Numbered from the stretch's first letter, positions 1 through 7,238 are shown. The stretch is 24,035 nucleotides of DNA from an uncultured Lachnospiraceae bacterium (GCA_910586005.1 CAJUHG010000044.1:1-24035), one strand, 5' to 3'. A program made the numbers and translations. The notes: generated by a model not told the origin, from the sequence alone.

Positions 1-318
1 GGTATTTCCATCAAGGCATGTAGCCATATTACAGGCGGCGGTTTTTATGAAAATGTACCTAGAATGTTACCAGAAGGAAAACATACAACTATTGAAAAAA
101 ATAGTTATGAAGTTCCAGCAATTTTTAAAATGATAGCAGAAGAAGGACAAGTAGAAGAAAAGATAATGTACAATACTTATAATATGGGGATTGGTATGGT
201 ATTGGCCATTGATACAAAGGATGTTGATAAGGCAATGGAAGCGATACGAGCAGCAGGAGAAATTCCATATGTGATTGGTAAAATCGAGAATGGAGAGAAG
301 GGAGTAACTTTATGTTAA
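1..318 (+). CDS. purM: Phosphoribosylformylglycinamidine cyclo-ligase (AIR synthetase), C-terminal part
   Basis: The reading frame is open from base 1 to the TAA at 316-318, so the gene starts upstream of the window. About 105 C-terminal residues are present. PurM closes the imidazole ring of FGAM to give AIR using ATP, the fifth step of purine synthesis, in the cytosol. The visible part carries the family's HITGGGFYEN loop followed by PRMLPEG, and ends in the usual short G-V-x-L-C tail. The last codons overlap the purN start: ATG at 312 lies inside the purM 3' end, a 7-base overlap in another frame, which indicates translational coupling in one pur operon. The identification is firm; only the N-terminal ATP-binding half cannot be seen. 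Confidence 0.95.
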   Translation, partial: GISIKACSHITGGGFYENVPRMLPEGKHTTIEKNSYEVPAIFKMIAEEGQVEEKIMYNTYNMGIGMVLAIDTKDVDKAMEAIRAAGEIPYVIGKIENGEKGVTLC

Positions 319-947
319 ATATAGCAGTCTGTGTGTCTGGTGGTGGTACTAATTTGCAGGCAATTATAGATGCTATTGATGATGGAACTATTACAAATAC
401 TAGAATAGTAGCTGTAATCAGTAATAATTCAGGTGCATATGCATTAGAAAGAGCAAAAAAACATGGAATAGAAGGCGTATGCATTACTCCTAAACAATTT
501 GAAACACGAGAAAGTTTTAATAGGGCTTTTTTGGAAAAAATAGACAGTTATCAGGCAGATTTAATAGTATTGGCTGGATTTTTGGTGGTATTACCAGAAA
601 TTATGATAAAAAAATATAGAAATCATATTATCAATATTCATCCATCTTTGATTCCATCTTTTTGTGGAACTGGATACTATGGGCTTAAGGTACATGAAGG
701 TGTATTAGAAAGAGGGGTGAAGGTAACAGGTGCAACGGTGCATTTTGTAGATGAAGGAACAGATACAGGTCCAATTATTCTGCAACAGCCAGTTATGGTG
801 GAACAAGATGATACCCCACAAGTATTACAACGTCGTGTTATGGAACAGGCAGAATGGAAAATACTTCCACAGGCAATTGACTTAATTGCAAATAAAAAAG
901 TGAGTGTACAAAATGGGAAAGTTATTATAGATACTACCTGTTTGTAG
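312..947 (+). CDS. purN: Phosphoribosylglycinamide formyltransferase (GAR transformylase)
   Basis: PurN transfers the formyl group of 10-formyltetrahydrofolate to GAR, giving FGAR, the third step of purine synthesis. The 211-residue length is normal. Seen directly: the phosphate-binding loop SGGGTNLQ at residues 9-16, the catalytic block N-I-H-P-S-L-I-P with Asn108 and His110, and the Asp of DEGTDTGP (Asp151) that corresponds to the third catalytic residue of the E. coli enzyme. The start ATG overlaps the purM stop region by 7 bases, with a purine-rich site (GGAGAAGGGAG) about 5-10 bases upstream, so the two are coupled. purD follows after a 114-base gap with unusual structure (see 967-1059). 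Confidence 0.95.
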   Translation: MLNIAVCVSGGGTNLQAIIDAIDDGTITNTRIVAVISNNSGAYALERAKKHGIEGVCITPKQFETRESFNRAFLEKIDSYQADLIVLAGFLVVLPEIMIKKYRNHIINIHPSLIPSFCGTGYYGLKVHEGVLERGVKVTGATVHFVDEGTDTGPIILQQPVMVEQDDTPQVLQRRVMEQAEWKILPQAIDLIANKKVSVQNGKVIIDTTCL

Positions 948-966
948 TCACAAGGCATGCTATCTT

Positions 967-1059
967 AAAAAATGCACAGAATGAAGGAAAGAGTGCAAGA
1001 ATTAACAAATTCTTGCACAACTACTTATTTGTGCTGAAAAATGCATAGAATGGAGGAAA
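967..1059 (+). promoter_or_regulatory. purN-purD leader: duplicated start region plus competing hairpins
   Basis: Two copies of a 24-base segment (967-990 and 1036-1059) match at 21 of 24 positions. Each holds ATGCAYAGAATGRAGGAAA, the region that includes the purD ribosome binding site. Between them is a perfect 11-bp stem with a 4-base loop (GTGCAAGAATT at 993-1003, AATTCTTGCAC at 1008-1018). The 3' side of that stem can instead pair with TTGTGC at 1029-1034 (GCACAA at 1015-1020), so the two hairpins exclude each other. The upstream copy opens a 21-codon frame (972-1037) whose first residues MHRM match those read from the downstream copy. The first hairpin has no T-run, so it does not look like a simple terminator. 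A regulatory role is inference. Confidence 0.35.
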
Positions 1060-1061
1060 TT

Positions 1062-2333
1062 ATGAAACTATTAATTGTAGGAAGTGGTGGGCGTGAACAT
1101 GCCATTGCAATAAGTGCTGCAAAAAGCCCTAAAATTGACAAAATCTATTGTGCGCCAGGAAATGCAGGAATTGGGCAAATTGCAGAATGTGTACCAATTG
1201 GTGCTATGGAATTTGAAAAATTAGTTTCTTTTGCAAAGGAACAAGAAATCGATTTTACAATTATAGGGATGGATGATCCCTTAGTTGGAGGGATTGTAGA
1301 TATATTTGAAGCGGAAGGGTTAAAAGTATTTGGTCCTAGAAAAAATGCAGCTATTTTAGAAGGAAGTAAAGCATTTTCTAAGGATCTAATGAAAAAATAT
1401 CATATTCCCACTGCAACATATGAGACTTTTGATGATGCTAAAAAAGCTCTTGCATATTTGGAAACAGCAAAAATGCCAATTGTTTTAAAAGCAGATGGTC
1501 TTGCACTTGGAAAAGGTGTATTGATATGTAATACTTTAGAAGAAGCTAAAACTGGTGTAAAAGAAATTATGGAAGATAAGAAATTTGGTGCTGCTGGAAA
1601 TCATATGGTAGTAGAAGAATTTATGACTGGACGTGAAGTGTCAGTATTATCTTTTGTGGATGGGAAAACGATTAAGATTATGTCCTCTGCACAAGACCAT
1701 AAACGTGCAAAAGATGGAGACAAAGGTTTAAATACAGGAGGTATGGGAACATTTTCACCTAGTCCATTTTATACTAAGGAAGTAGATGAATTTTGTCAAA
1801 AATATATCTATCAGGCTACTGTAGATGCTATGGCAGCAGAGGGACGTCCATTTACAGGAATTATCTTTTTTGGTTTAATGCTGACAGAAGATGGACCAAA
1901 GGTATTAGAATATAATGCTCGATTTGGAGATCCAGAAGCACAAGTAGTTCTTCCAAGAATGAAAAATGATATGATAGAAGTGATGGAAGCCTGTGTCAAT
2001 GGAAAATTAGATGAAATTGATTTGCAGTTTGAAGAAAATGCAGCAGTTTGTGTAGTTTTGGCCTCTAATGGTTATCCAGTTTCCTATGAAAAAGGATTTG
2101 AAATTAAGGGATTGGAGAAATTTAATTGTCAAGAAGGTTATTATTGTTTTCATGCAGGAACATCCTTACAAGATGGTAAAATAGTTACAAGTGGTGGTCG
2201 AGTTCTTGGAATTACTGCGAAAGGAGCAGACTTATTAGAAGCTCGTGCAAATGCATATCAAGCTACAGAATGGGTAACATTTGATAATAAATATATGCGT
2301 TGTGATATTGGAAAAGCCATTGATGAGGCATAA
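1062..2333 (+). CDS. purD: Phosphoribosylamine-glycine ligase (GAR synthetase)
   Basis: PurD joins glycine to phosphoribosylamine with ATP, the second step of purine synthesis. I place the start at ATG 1062 because GGAGG at 1052-1056 sits 5 bases upstream; the in-frame ATG at 1041 lacks a good site and would add seven residues. The product is 423 residues, normal for the family. Seen: N-terminal GSGGREHA, the ATP-grasp features GPRKNAAILEGSKAF and KADGLALGKGV, the QDHKRAKDGDKGLNTGGMG block, and the metal/substrate motif NARFGDPEAQ. It is the last pur gene here, and a terminator follows at 2389. Order purM-purN-purD with same-strand spacing supports one operon, though the purN-purD gap is structured. 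Confidence 0.95.
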   Translation: MKLLIVGSGGREHAIAISAAKSPKIDKIYCAPGNAGIGQIAECVPIGAMEFEKLVSFAKEQEIDFTIIGMDDPLVGGIVDIFEAEGLKVFGPRKNAAILEGSKAFSKDLMKKYHIPTATYETFDDAKKALAYLETAKMPIVLKADGLALGKGVLICNTLEEAKTGVKEIMEDKKFGAAGNHMVVEEFMTGREVSVLSFVDGKTIKIMSSAQDHKRAKDGDKGLNTGGMGTFSPSPFYTKEVDEFCQKYIYQATVDAMAAEGRPFTGIIFFGLMLTEDGPKVLEYNARFGDPEAQVVLPRMKNDMIEVMEACVNGKLDEIDLQFEENAAVCVVLASNGYPVSYEKGFEIKGLEKFNCQEGYYCFHAGTSLQDGKIVTSGGRVLGITAKGADLLEARANAYQATEWVTFDNKYMRCDIGKAIDEA

Positions 2334-2388
2334 AGAAGATTTAATGGAAGTATTGTTAAATTCAATTGATAATATAATATAGATAGAA

Positions 2389-2424
2389 GCGAGCATAGGA
2401 AAAATAAAACTATGTTCGCTTTTA
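2389..2424 (+). terminator. Rho-independent terminator after purD
   Basis: GCGAGCATAG (2389-2398) pairs with CTATGTTCGC (2410-2419) in a 10-bp stem with one G-T pair and an 11-base A-rich loop. It is followed by TTTT (2420-2423) and further T's. It closes the purine operon. The rest of the 307-base gap to the next gene (2334-2640) holds an AT-rich palindrome and the promoter region of the two-component system. Confidence 0.8.
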
Positions 2425-2528
2425 TTTATGACAATGGAAAATTCGCGTTGTGAAGGTAAAGTGAGAATCAGCATCAAGTTTGTTCATAAGAGACTCAAAA
2501 TCTGATATAAAATAGTAAAAATCTTAGG

Positions 2529-2588
2529 AAAATATTAATATTTTTAAAGAAAATAAAATAGGAATTTATGGAGAGCATTTGTTATAAT
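2529..2588 (+). promoter_or_regulatory. Putative promoter and 16-bp palindrome upstream of the VanR-like regulator
   Basis: A perfect 16-bp palindrome AAAATATTAATATTTT lies at 2529-2544. A consensus -10 box TATAAT lies at 2583-2588, about 50 bases before the regulator start. No good -35 hexamer sits 16-18 bases upstream, which fits a promoter that needs an activator. VanR-type regulators usually activate their own operon, so the palindrome is a candidate site. It is pure A/T in an AT-rich genome, so chance cannot be excluded. Confidence 0.35.
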
Positions 2589-2640
2589 AAAAATGTTCAA
2601 AAATGAAATAGCGCAGTAAGTGCGATACTGGAGGAGAAGA

Positions 2641-3342
2641 ATGAAAGACAAGATTTTAATTGTTGATGATGAAAGAGAAATTGCTGATTTAGTAACTTTT
2701 TATTTGGAAAGTGAGAATTTTGAAATTATTACTTGTTATTCAGCAGAAGATGCGCTAAGAAATGTAGAGAGTACAGAGTTTGACCTTGCAATATTAGATA
2801 TTATGCTACCAGGTACAAATGGATTTGAAATATGTAAAAAAATTAGAGAAAATCACACATATCCTGTTATTATGCTGACAGCAAAGGATGAAGAAATTGA
2901 TAAAATTCGAGGCTTGATGTTAGGAGCAGATGATTATATGACAAAACCATTTCGACCATTAGAGCTGGTTGCCCGCGTAAAAGCACAGCTTCGTCGATAC
3001 AAACGTTACAATCAACCACAAGCAGAAGAACAAGATTCTTCCTTACTTGTGCATGGTGGATTAGTAATAAATGTAAAAACACATGAATGTCTGCTAAATG
3101 AAAAACCTTTAATTCTTACACCCACAGAATTTTCTATTTTAAAAATATTATGTGAACACAAAGGAGAAGTTGTCAGTTCTGAAGAGTTGTTTCATGGTGT
3201 GTGGAAAGATGAATATTATAGTAAAAGTAATAATACCATTACGGTTCACATCCGTCATCTAAGAGAAAAAATGAACGATTCTGTGGAACGCCCAAAGTAT
3301 ATAAAAACAATTTGGGGAGTGGGTTATAAAATTGAAAACTGA
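2641..3342 (+). CDS. VanR-like OmpR-family response regulator
   Basis: A 233-residue DNA-binding response regulator. The receiver domain (about 1-115) has acidic pocket Asp9/Asp10, phosphoacceptor Asp53 in LAILDIMLPG, Thr80 and Lys102 (TKPFRP). The C-terminal winged helix ends with TVHIRHLREKMND and IKTIWGVGYKIE. Against VanR of VanA-type glycopeptide resistance as I remember it, whole blocks match, such as ADDYxTKPFRPLEL, LTPTEFSIL and SKSNNTITVHIRHLREKMND. ATG 2641 is chosen because GGAGGA (2630-2635) lies just upstream. The stop overlaps the kinase start by 11 bases, so the pair is coupled. No vanH, vanA/B or vanX gene occurs in the window, so the targets are unknown; it may respond to cell-envelope stress. 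The family call is firm; a resistance role is not claimed. Confidence 0.9.
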   Translation: MKDKILIVDDEREIADLVTFYLESENFEIITCYSAEDALRNVESTEFDLAILDIMLPGTNGFEICKKIRENHTYPVIMLTAKDEEIDKIRGLMLGADDYMTKPFRPLELVARVKAQLRRYKRYNQPQAEEQDSSLLVHGGLVINVKTHECLLNEKPLILTPTEFSILKILCEHKGEVVSSEELFHGVWKDEYYSKSNNTITVHIRHLREKMNDSVERPKYIKTIWGVGYKIEN

Positions 3343-4516
3343 AGAAAATAAAAGTATCTATTATTTTGGAAGAAAAAAAAAGAAACATTCTGGTTATTCT
3401 AAGTTAAGATTTAAGATTTTTATGCAGACCTTTGCAATAGTGATATTGACTTTTTTTATTATCTTTACACTATATAGTCGATTTTGGTTCGGAAGAGTAG
3501 GAGATTGGATTGTAAAATTTTTACAAGATGCTTTTCGTTTGGATTATGCAGATGCATTAAATATTTATCAGTATGGATTACGAGACAATTCCTATTGGAT
3601 TATATTTGGAGCAGTTGCTGTTTGCTTTTTATTGTTATTTCAATTTTTGTTGTCTTGGTTTATACGGTATTTTAATGAGATAGATATGGCCTTAGATAAG
3701 TTGATTCAGGGAGAAGATAAGGAAATCGTTATGTCAACAGAAATGGCACCCATGGAAAGAAAATTAAATGTACTGCGAGAAACCTTAGAAAAACGTGAGT
3801 TAGAAGCAAAGTTAGCAGAAGAACGAAAAAATAATCTTGTTATGTATCTTGCTCATGATATACGTACGCCTTTGACTTCTGTCATTGGCTATTTAAGCCT
3901 TTTAGAAGAAGCTCCTGATATGCCTATAGAACAGAAGGCAAAGTATGTTCATATTACTTTAGAAAAGGCAATTCGTTTGGAAGGGCTGATTAATGAATTT
4001 TTTGAAATTACTAGGTATAATATACAAGAAATTATTTTGGAAAATGAAAAAATTGATTTATATTATATGCTATTGCAAATGATAGAAGAGTTTTATCCTG
4101 TTCTTACAGAAAAAGGAAATAAAGTAATTCTTCATAGTGAGGAAGATGTAATCATATATGGAGATTCTGTAAAATTGGCGCGAGTATTTAATAATATTTT
4201 AAAAAATGCAATTGCTTATAGTTATAAAAATACACAGATAGATATTTTTGTGCAAGAAGTACTTGCAACTGAAACAGAACAATTAGGAAAAATCCTAATA
4301 AAATTTCAGAATCAAGGAAAGACCATACCAAAAGAAAAATTGTCTGTACTTTTTGATAAATTTTATCGAATGGATGAGGCTAGAACTTCTGATACAGGAG
4401 GAGCAGGGTTGGGACTTGCGATTGCAAAGGAAATTGTGACTATGCATGGAGGAAAAATTTCTGCTGAAAGCGAACAAGAACGAGTATCTTTTGTAGTAGA
4501 GTTGCCAATAAGATGA
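3332..4516 (+). CDS. VanS-like membrane sensor histidine kinase
   Basis: A 394-residue sensor kinase, partner of the preceding regulator. The start is TTG at 3332, overlapping the regulator stop by 11 bases, with GGGGAGTGGG about 10 bases upstream. It would sense a signal through a short extracellular loop (about residues 50-86) between membrane segments near 31-48 and 88-111, after a basic N-terminus (GRKKKKHSGYSKL). The dimerization domain has phosphoacceptor His175 (YLAHDIRTPLTS). The ATPase domain has the N box FNNILKNA (286-293), NQGKTIP in place of a DxG motif, and GGAGLGLAIAKEI (356-368). The block from YLAHDI through EEAPDMP, QKAKYVHITL and FFEITRYN is close to VanS of the VanA type as remembered. 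The ligand is unknown. Confidence 0.9.
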   Translation: MKTEENKSIYYFGRKKKKHSGYSKLRFKIFMQTFAIVILTFFIIFTLYSRFWFGRVGDWIVKFLQDAFRLDYADALNIYQYGLRDNSYWIIFGAVAVCFLLLFQFLLSWFIRYFNEIDMALDKLIQGEDKEIVMSTEMAPMERKLNVLRETLEKRELEAKLAEERKNNLVMYLAHDIRTPLTSVIGYLSLLEEAPDMPIEQKAKYVHITLEKAIRLEGLINEFFEITRYNIQEIILENEKIDLYYMLLQMIEEFYPVLTEKGNKVILHSEEDVIIYGDSVKLARVFNNILKNAIAYSYKNTQIDIFVQEVLATETEQLGKILIKFQNQGKTIPKEKLSVLFDKFYRMDEARTSDTGGAGLGLAIAKEIVTMHGGKISAESEQERVSFVVELPIR

Positions 4517-4526
4517 TATTATAAAA

Positions 4527-4667
4527 TATACCTTATGACACGCCGCATGGCATAGTGGGGTGCCCAGAGGGTATATCTTATCAAACGGTTGCATGGTAGG
4601 ATGGGATGCTCCAGCGGCTATACCTTATGATACACCGCATGGTAGGATGCATACCCCAAAAGGTATA
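4527..4667 (+). repeat. Three head-to-tail copies of a ~48-bp palindromic repeat
   Basis: Copies lie at about 4527-4576, 4572-4622 and 4619-4667, so neighbours share their TATA edges and the period is 45-47 bases. Each begins TATACC or TATATC followed by TTATSA, has a middle CGCATGG or TGCATGG, then GGRTGC or similar, and ends GGGTATA, GGCTATA or GGTATA. The outer ends pair (TATACC with GGTATA) and the middle can form a small hairpin (GGCA..TGCC in copy 1). Copy 2 is the most degenerate. The same element recurs at 10270-10318 (inverted) and 17100-17148. It lies between the kinase gene and the ylxM promoter and contains no gene. Confidence 0.8.
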
Positions 4668-4712
4668 ATAAATATGAAATATTTTAGAGAGATAAATTAA
4701 AAAATAAATGTT

Positions 4713-4757
4713 TGTCAAGAAAAAACACTTGACACATATTTTTTTTTAGTGTATGAT
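4713..4757 (+). promoter_or_regulatory. Consensus promoter for ylxM-ffh with inverted repeat over the -35 box
   Basis: TTGACA at 4729-4734 and TATGAT at 4752-4757 are spaced by exactly 17 bases, a near-perfect vegetative (sigma-A) promoter with an A/T-rich spacer containing nine T's. A perfect inverted repeat TGTCAAG (4713-4719) / CTTGACA (4728-4734) covers the -35 box. The ylxM start lies about 30 bases downstream of the -10 box. It should drive ylxM-ffh. Confidence 0.8.
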
Positions 4758-4787
4758 ACCAAAGGTGATAGAACAAGGATGATAGGA

Positions 4788-5132
4788 ATGGAAAAAAAAG
4801 TGATGCAAACATACCTCTATGATTTTTATGGAGAATTGTTGACAGAGCATCAGAGAATGATATATGAAGATTTTGTATTAAATGATTTATCTTTAAGTGA
4901 AATTGCTCAAGAAGAAGGAATTAGTCGACAAGGTGTACACGATTTGGTAAAACGCTGTGATAAATTATTGGAAAACTATGAAGGAAAAATGCATCTTTTG
5001 GAGCGTTTTTTAAATACAAAAGAAAAGATTACCAAAATCCGAACACTTGCTCAAAATTATCAAAATAAGAATGAAGCAATAGTGATGGCAGAGATAGCAG
5101 CCATTTCTAGTGAATTATTAGAGGAGTTATAA
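4788..5132 (+). CDS. ylxM: YlxM/p13-family SRP-associated helix-turn-helix protein
   Basis: About 114 residues from ATG 4788; AAGGA sits about 8 bases upstream, whereas the in-frame ATG at 4779 has no room for a site. YlxM is a small protein encoded beside ffh in Firmicutes; in streptococci it binds the SRP and modulates it. The sequence has a sigma-region-4-like helix-turn-helix (LSLSEIAQEEGISRQGVHDLVKR) after YGELLTEHQRMIYEDF, which is the family's signature. The C-terminal third is helical and charged. It ends 1 base before the ffh start, and the ffh ribosome binding site (GAGGAG) lies within its last codons, so the two are coupled. Confidence 0.9.
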   Translation: MEKKVMQTYLYDFYGELLTEHQRMIYEDFVLNDLSLSEIAQEEGISRQGVHDLVKRCDKLLENYEGKMHLLERFLNTKEKITKIRTLAQNYQNKNEAIVMAEIAAISSELLEEL

Positions 5133-5133
5133 G

Positions 5134-6492
5134 ATGGCATTTGACAGCTTATCTGAAAAATTACAAAATGTATTTAAATCTTTGAGAAGTAAAGGGCTTT
5201 TGACGGAGGATGATGTAAAAACAGCATTAAAGGAAGTAAAACTTGCATTATTGGAAGCAGATGTCAATTTTAAGGTAGTAAAACAGTTTGTGAAGACAGT
5301 ACAAGAACGTGCAGTTGGACAGGATGTTATGAATGGATTAAATCCTGGACAAATGGTAATAAAGATTGTAAACGAAGAACTGGTTACTTTAATGGGCTCT
5401 GAGACAACAGAAATTACTTTAAAGCAGGGAAATGAGATTACTGTTATTATGATGGCTGGACTACAAGGTGCAGGTAAGACTACAACCACAGCAAAGATAG
5501 CAGGAAAGTTAAAACAAAAGGGCAAAAGACCTCTTTTAGTAGCTTGTGATATTTATCGTCCAGCAGCTATTGAACAATTGCAAATTAATGGAGAGAAACA
5601 AGGAGTAGAAGTGTTTTCTATGGGTGCCAATCACAAACCAGTTAATATTGCTAAGGCAGCTATGGAACATGCAAAATTAAAAGGTAATAATGTAGTTATT
5701 TTAGATACTGCAGGGCGTCTTCATATTGATGAAGATATGATGCAGGAATTACAAGAAATCAAAGAACAGATAGAAGTAAATCAGACAATATTAGTGGTAG
5801 ATGCTATGACAGGACAGGATGCTGTAAATGTTGCATCTACTTTTGAAGAAAAGATTGGGATAGATGGTGTGATACTTACAAAATTGGATGGTGATACAAG
5901 AGGTGGAGCAGCGTTATCCATTCGCTCAGTTACTGGAAAACCAATTTTATATGTAGGTATGGGAGAGAAACTTTCTGATTTAGAGCAATTTTATCCAGAC
6001 CGTATGGCAAATAGAATTCTTGGTATGGGAGATGTCTTGACACTAATAGAGAAGGCTCAAGAGAATATAGATGAAGAAAAGGCAAAAGAACTAGAACAAA
6101 AAATGAAGAAGGCGGAGTTTGGTTTTGATGATTATTTAGAGTCTATGAATCAAATGAAAAAAATGGGTGGAATTTCTAGTCTTCTTAGTATGATGCCAGG
6201 AATTGGAGGTTCTCAGATTTCTGAAATTGAAAATGCAATGGATGAGAAGAAAATGGCGAGAATTGAAGGCATTATTTATTCTATGACGCCCAAAGAGAGA
6301 AGTAATCCTTCTATATTAAACTTAAGTAGAAAGCGCAGAATTGCCAAAGGTGCTGGTGTAGATATCAGTGAAGTAAATCGTTTAGTAAAACAATTTGAGC
6401 AAAGTAAAAAAATGATGAAACAAATGCCAGGTTTAATGGGAGGCAAAGGAAAACGTCGAGGCGGATTTAAGCTGCCATTTGGATTATCTTAA
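5134..6492 (+). CDS. ffh: Signal recognition particle protein Ffh (SRP54)
   Basis: Ffh binds signal peptides emerging from the ribosome, pairs with 4.5S/scRNA and the receptor FtsY, and delivers membrane and secreted proteins to SecYEG. The 452 residues are normal. Seen in order: N-domain helices (1-95), the G domain with P-loop GLQGAGKTTTT (109-119), DIYRPAA (139-145), DTAGR (191-195), and TKLDGDTRGGA (249-259), then a methionine-rich M domain (about 300-452) ending in the basic, glycine-rich RNA-binding tail. ATG 5134 follows the ylxM stop by one base. A structured 248-base gap separates it from rpsP. Confidence 0.97.
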   Translation: MAFDSLSEKLQNVFKSLRSKGLLTEDDVKTALKEVKLALLEADVNFKVVKQFVKTVQERAVGQDVMNGLNPGQMVIKIVNEELVTLMGSETTEITLKQGNEITVIMMAGLQGAGKTTTTAKIAGKLKQKGKRPLLVACDIYRPAAIEQLQINGEKQGVEVFSMGANHKPVNIAKAAMEHAKLKGNNVVILDTAGRLHIDEDMMQELQEIKEQIEVNQTILVVDAMTGQDAVNVASTFEEKIGIDGVILTKLDGDTRGGAALSIRSVTGKPILYVGMGEKLSDLEQFYPDRMANRILGMGDVLTLIEKAQENIDEEKAKELEQKMKKAEFGFDDYLESMNQMKKMGGISSLLSMMPGIGGSQISEIENAMDEKKMARIEGIIYSMTPKERSNPSILNLSRKRRIAKGAGVDISEVNRLVKQFEQSKKMMKQMPGLMGGKGKRRGGFKLPFGLS

Positions 6493-6504
6493 ATAAATTA
6501 AAAT

Positions 6505-6704
6505 AGCTTACTCACTTTTTTCTTTTAATTAGAAAAGGAAGTGAACTAACACGTAGCAAACTGCGAGGGAGTTGTTTCCAAGCCTGTCGTTTTAGTGATG
6601 CTAAACAAGTACTATTGGCACTTAGTCCAGCTTCTTAGCTCATTGCTTGCAGGAATAAAAATTACTAGTAACAGAATAGTATAAGATAATATTATTCTGA
6701 TTAC
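6505..6704 (+). promoter_or_regulatory. Structured ffh-rpsP intergenic leader
   Basis: This gap holds several predicted hairpins and no gene. CACTTTTTTCTTTT (from about 6513) pairs with AGAAAAGGAAGTG with wobble pairs. GTTTTAG-TGATG-CTAAAC, AAGT..ACTT and AGCTTCTTAGCT follow in the middle. GTAACAGAATA (6668-6678) pairs with TATTCTGATTAC (6693-6704) with one bulge, about 20 bases before the rpsP ribosome binding site. None carries a clear downstream T-run. It could be a processed spacer or an autoregulatory leader for S16. No known riboswitch or SRP RNA signature was recognised. Confidence 0.35.
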
Positions 6705-6740
6705 CAATATATAAACAGAACATTTAGGAGGTGAAAGGTA

Positions 6741-6983
6741 ATGGTAAAAATTAGATTAAAAAGGATGGGACAAAAAAAGGCTCCTTTTTATAGAATCGTT
6801 GTAGCTGATTCCAGATCTCCAAGAGATGGTAAATTTATCGAAGAAATCGGAACATATGATCCAACCAGAGATCCAAGTGAATTTCATGTAAATGAAGAAT
6901 TAGCAAAGAAATGGTTAGCAAATGGTGCTCAACCAACAGAAATGGTAGGAAAGATTTTCAAAGCAGCCGGTATCGAAAAATAA
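6741..6983 (+). CDS. rpsP: 30S ribosomal protein S16
   Basis: An 80-residue protein of the 30S subunit, needed for assembly of the 5' domain of 16S rRNA. The N-terminus MVKIRLKRMGQKKAPFYRIV, then ADSRSPRDGKFIEEIGTYDP, is the S16 signature. The ribosome binding site AGGAGGTGAAAGG is 2-12 bases upstream of ATG 6741. khpA follows after 18 bases, so the two are surely co-transcribed. Confidence 0.97.
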   Translation: MVKIRLKRMGQKKAPFYRIVVADSRSPRDGKFIEEIGTYDPTRDPSEFHVNEELAKKWLANGAQPTEMVGKIFKAAGIEK

Positions 6984-7001
6984 TCTTCGTGAGGTGACGT
7001 A

Positions 7002-7232
7002 ATGAAAGAATTAGTAGAAGTAATTGCGAAAGCGCTTGTGGATTATCCTGAAGAAGTGGCAGTTACAGAGACTGAGAATGAAAAGTCCATTGTGATAGAA
7101 TTACGTGTTGCCCAGACAGATATGGGAAAGGTAATCGGAAAGCAGGGGCGGATTGCAAAGGCTATTCGTACCGTTGTAAAAGCAACAGCAGCTAAAAGTG
7201 ACAAAAAAGTTATTGTAGAGATTGTACAGTAA
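7002..7232 (+). CDS. khpA: KH-domain RNA-binding protein KhpA (YlqC family)
   Basis: A 76-residue single-KH protein. The GxxG RNA-contact loop is seen in GKVIGKQGRIAKAIRTVV. In pneumococcus KhpA partners with KhpB (Jag/EloR) and affects cell elongation and mRNA binding. The gene nearly always sits between rpsP and rimM in Firmicutes, as here. GTGAGGTGACGTA provides the ribosome binding site just before ATG 7002. A perfect terminator hairpin follows 6 bases after its stop, so rpsP-khpA form one transcript separate from rimM. Confidence 0.93.
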   Translation: MKELVEVIAKALVDYPEEVAVTETENEKSIVIELRVAQTDMGKVIGKQGRIAKAIRTVVKATAAKSDKKVIVEIVQ

Positions 7233-7238
7233 TAACAC

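Noticed and set aside
949..966. Fragment TCACAAGGCATG as a further copy of the palindromic repeat
   Set aside because: Only about eight bases agree with the repeat, too short to support.
1041..1061. Upstream ATG for purD
   Set aside because: It overlaps the duplicated segment and the true ribosome binding site, and adds residues before the conserved N-terminal GSGGREHA domain.
2641..4516. Active glycopeptide resistance locus
   Set aside because: No vanH, D-Ala-D-Lac/Ser ligase, vanX or related gene is in the window; only the sensor pair is present.
6540..6660. SRP RNA or T-box in the ffh-rpsP gap
   Set aside because: The SRP RNA conserved tetraloop region and the T-box motif were not found; only unnamed hairpins are present.
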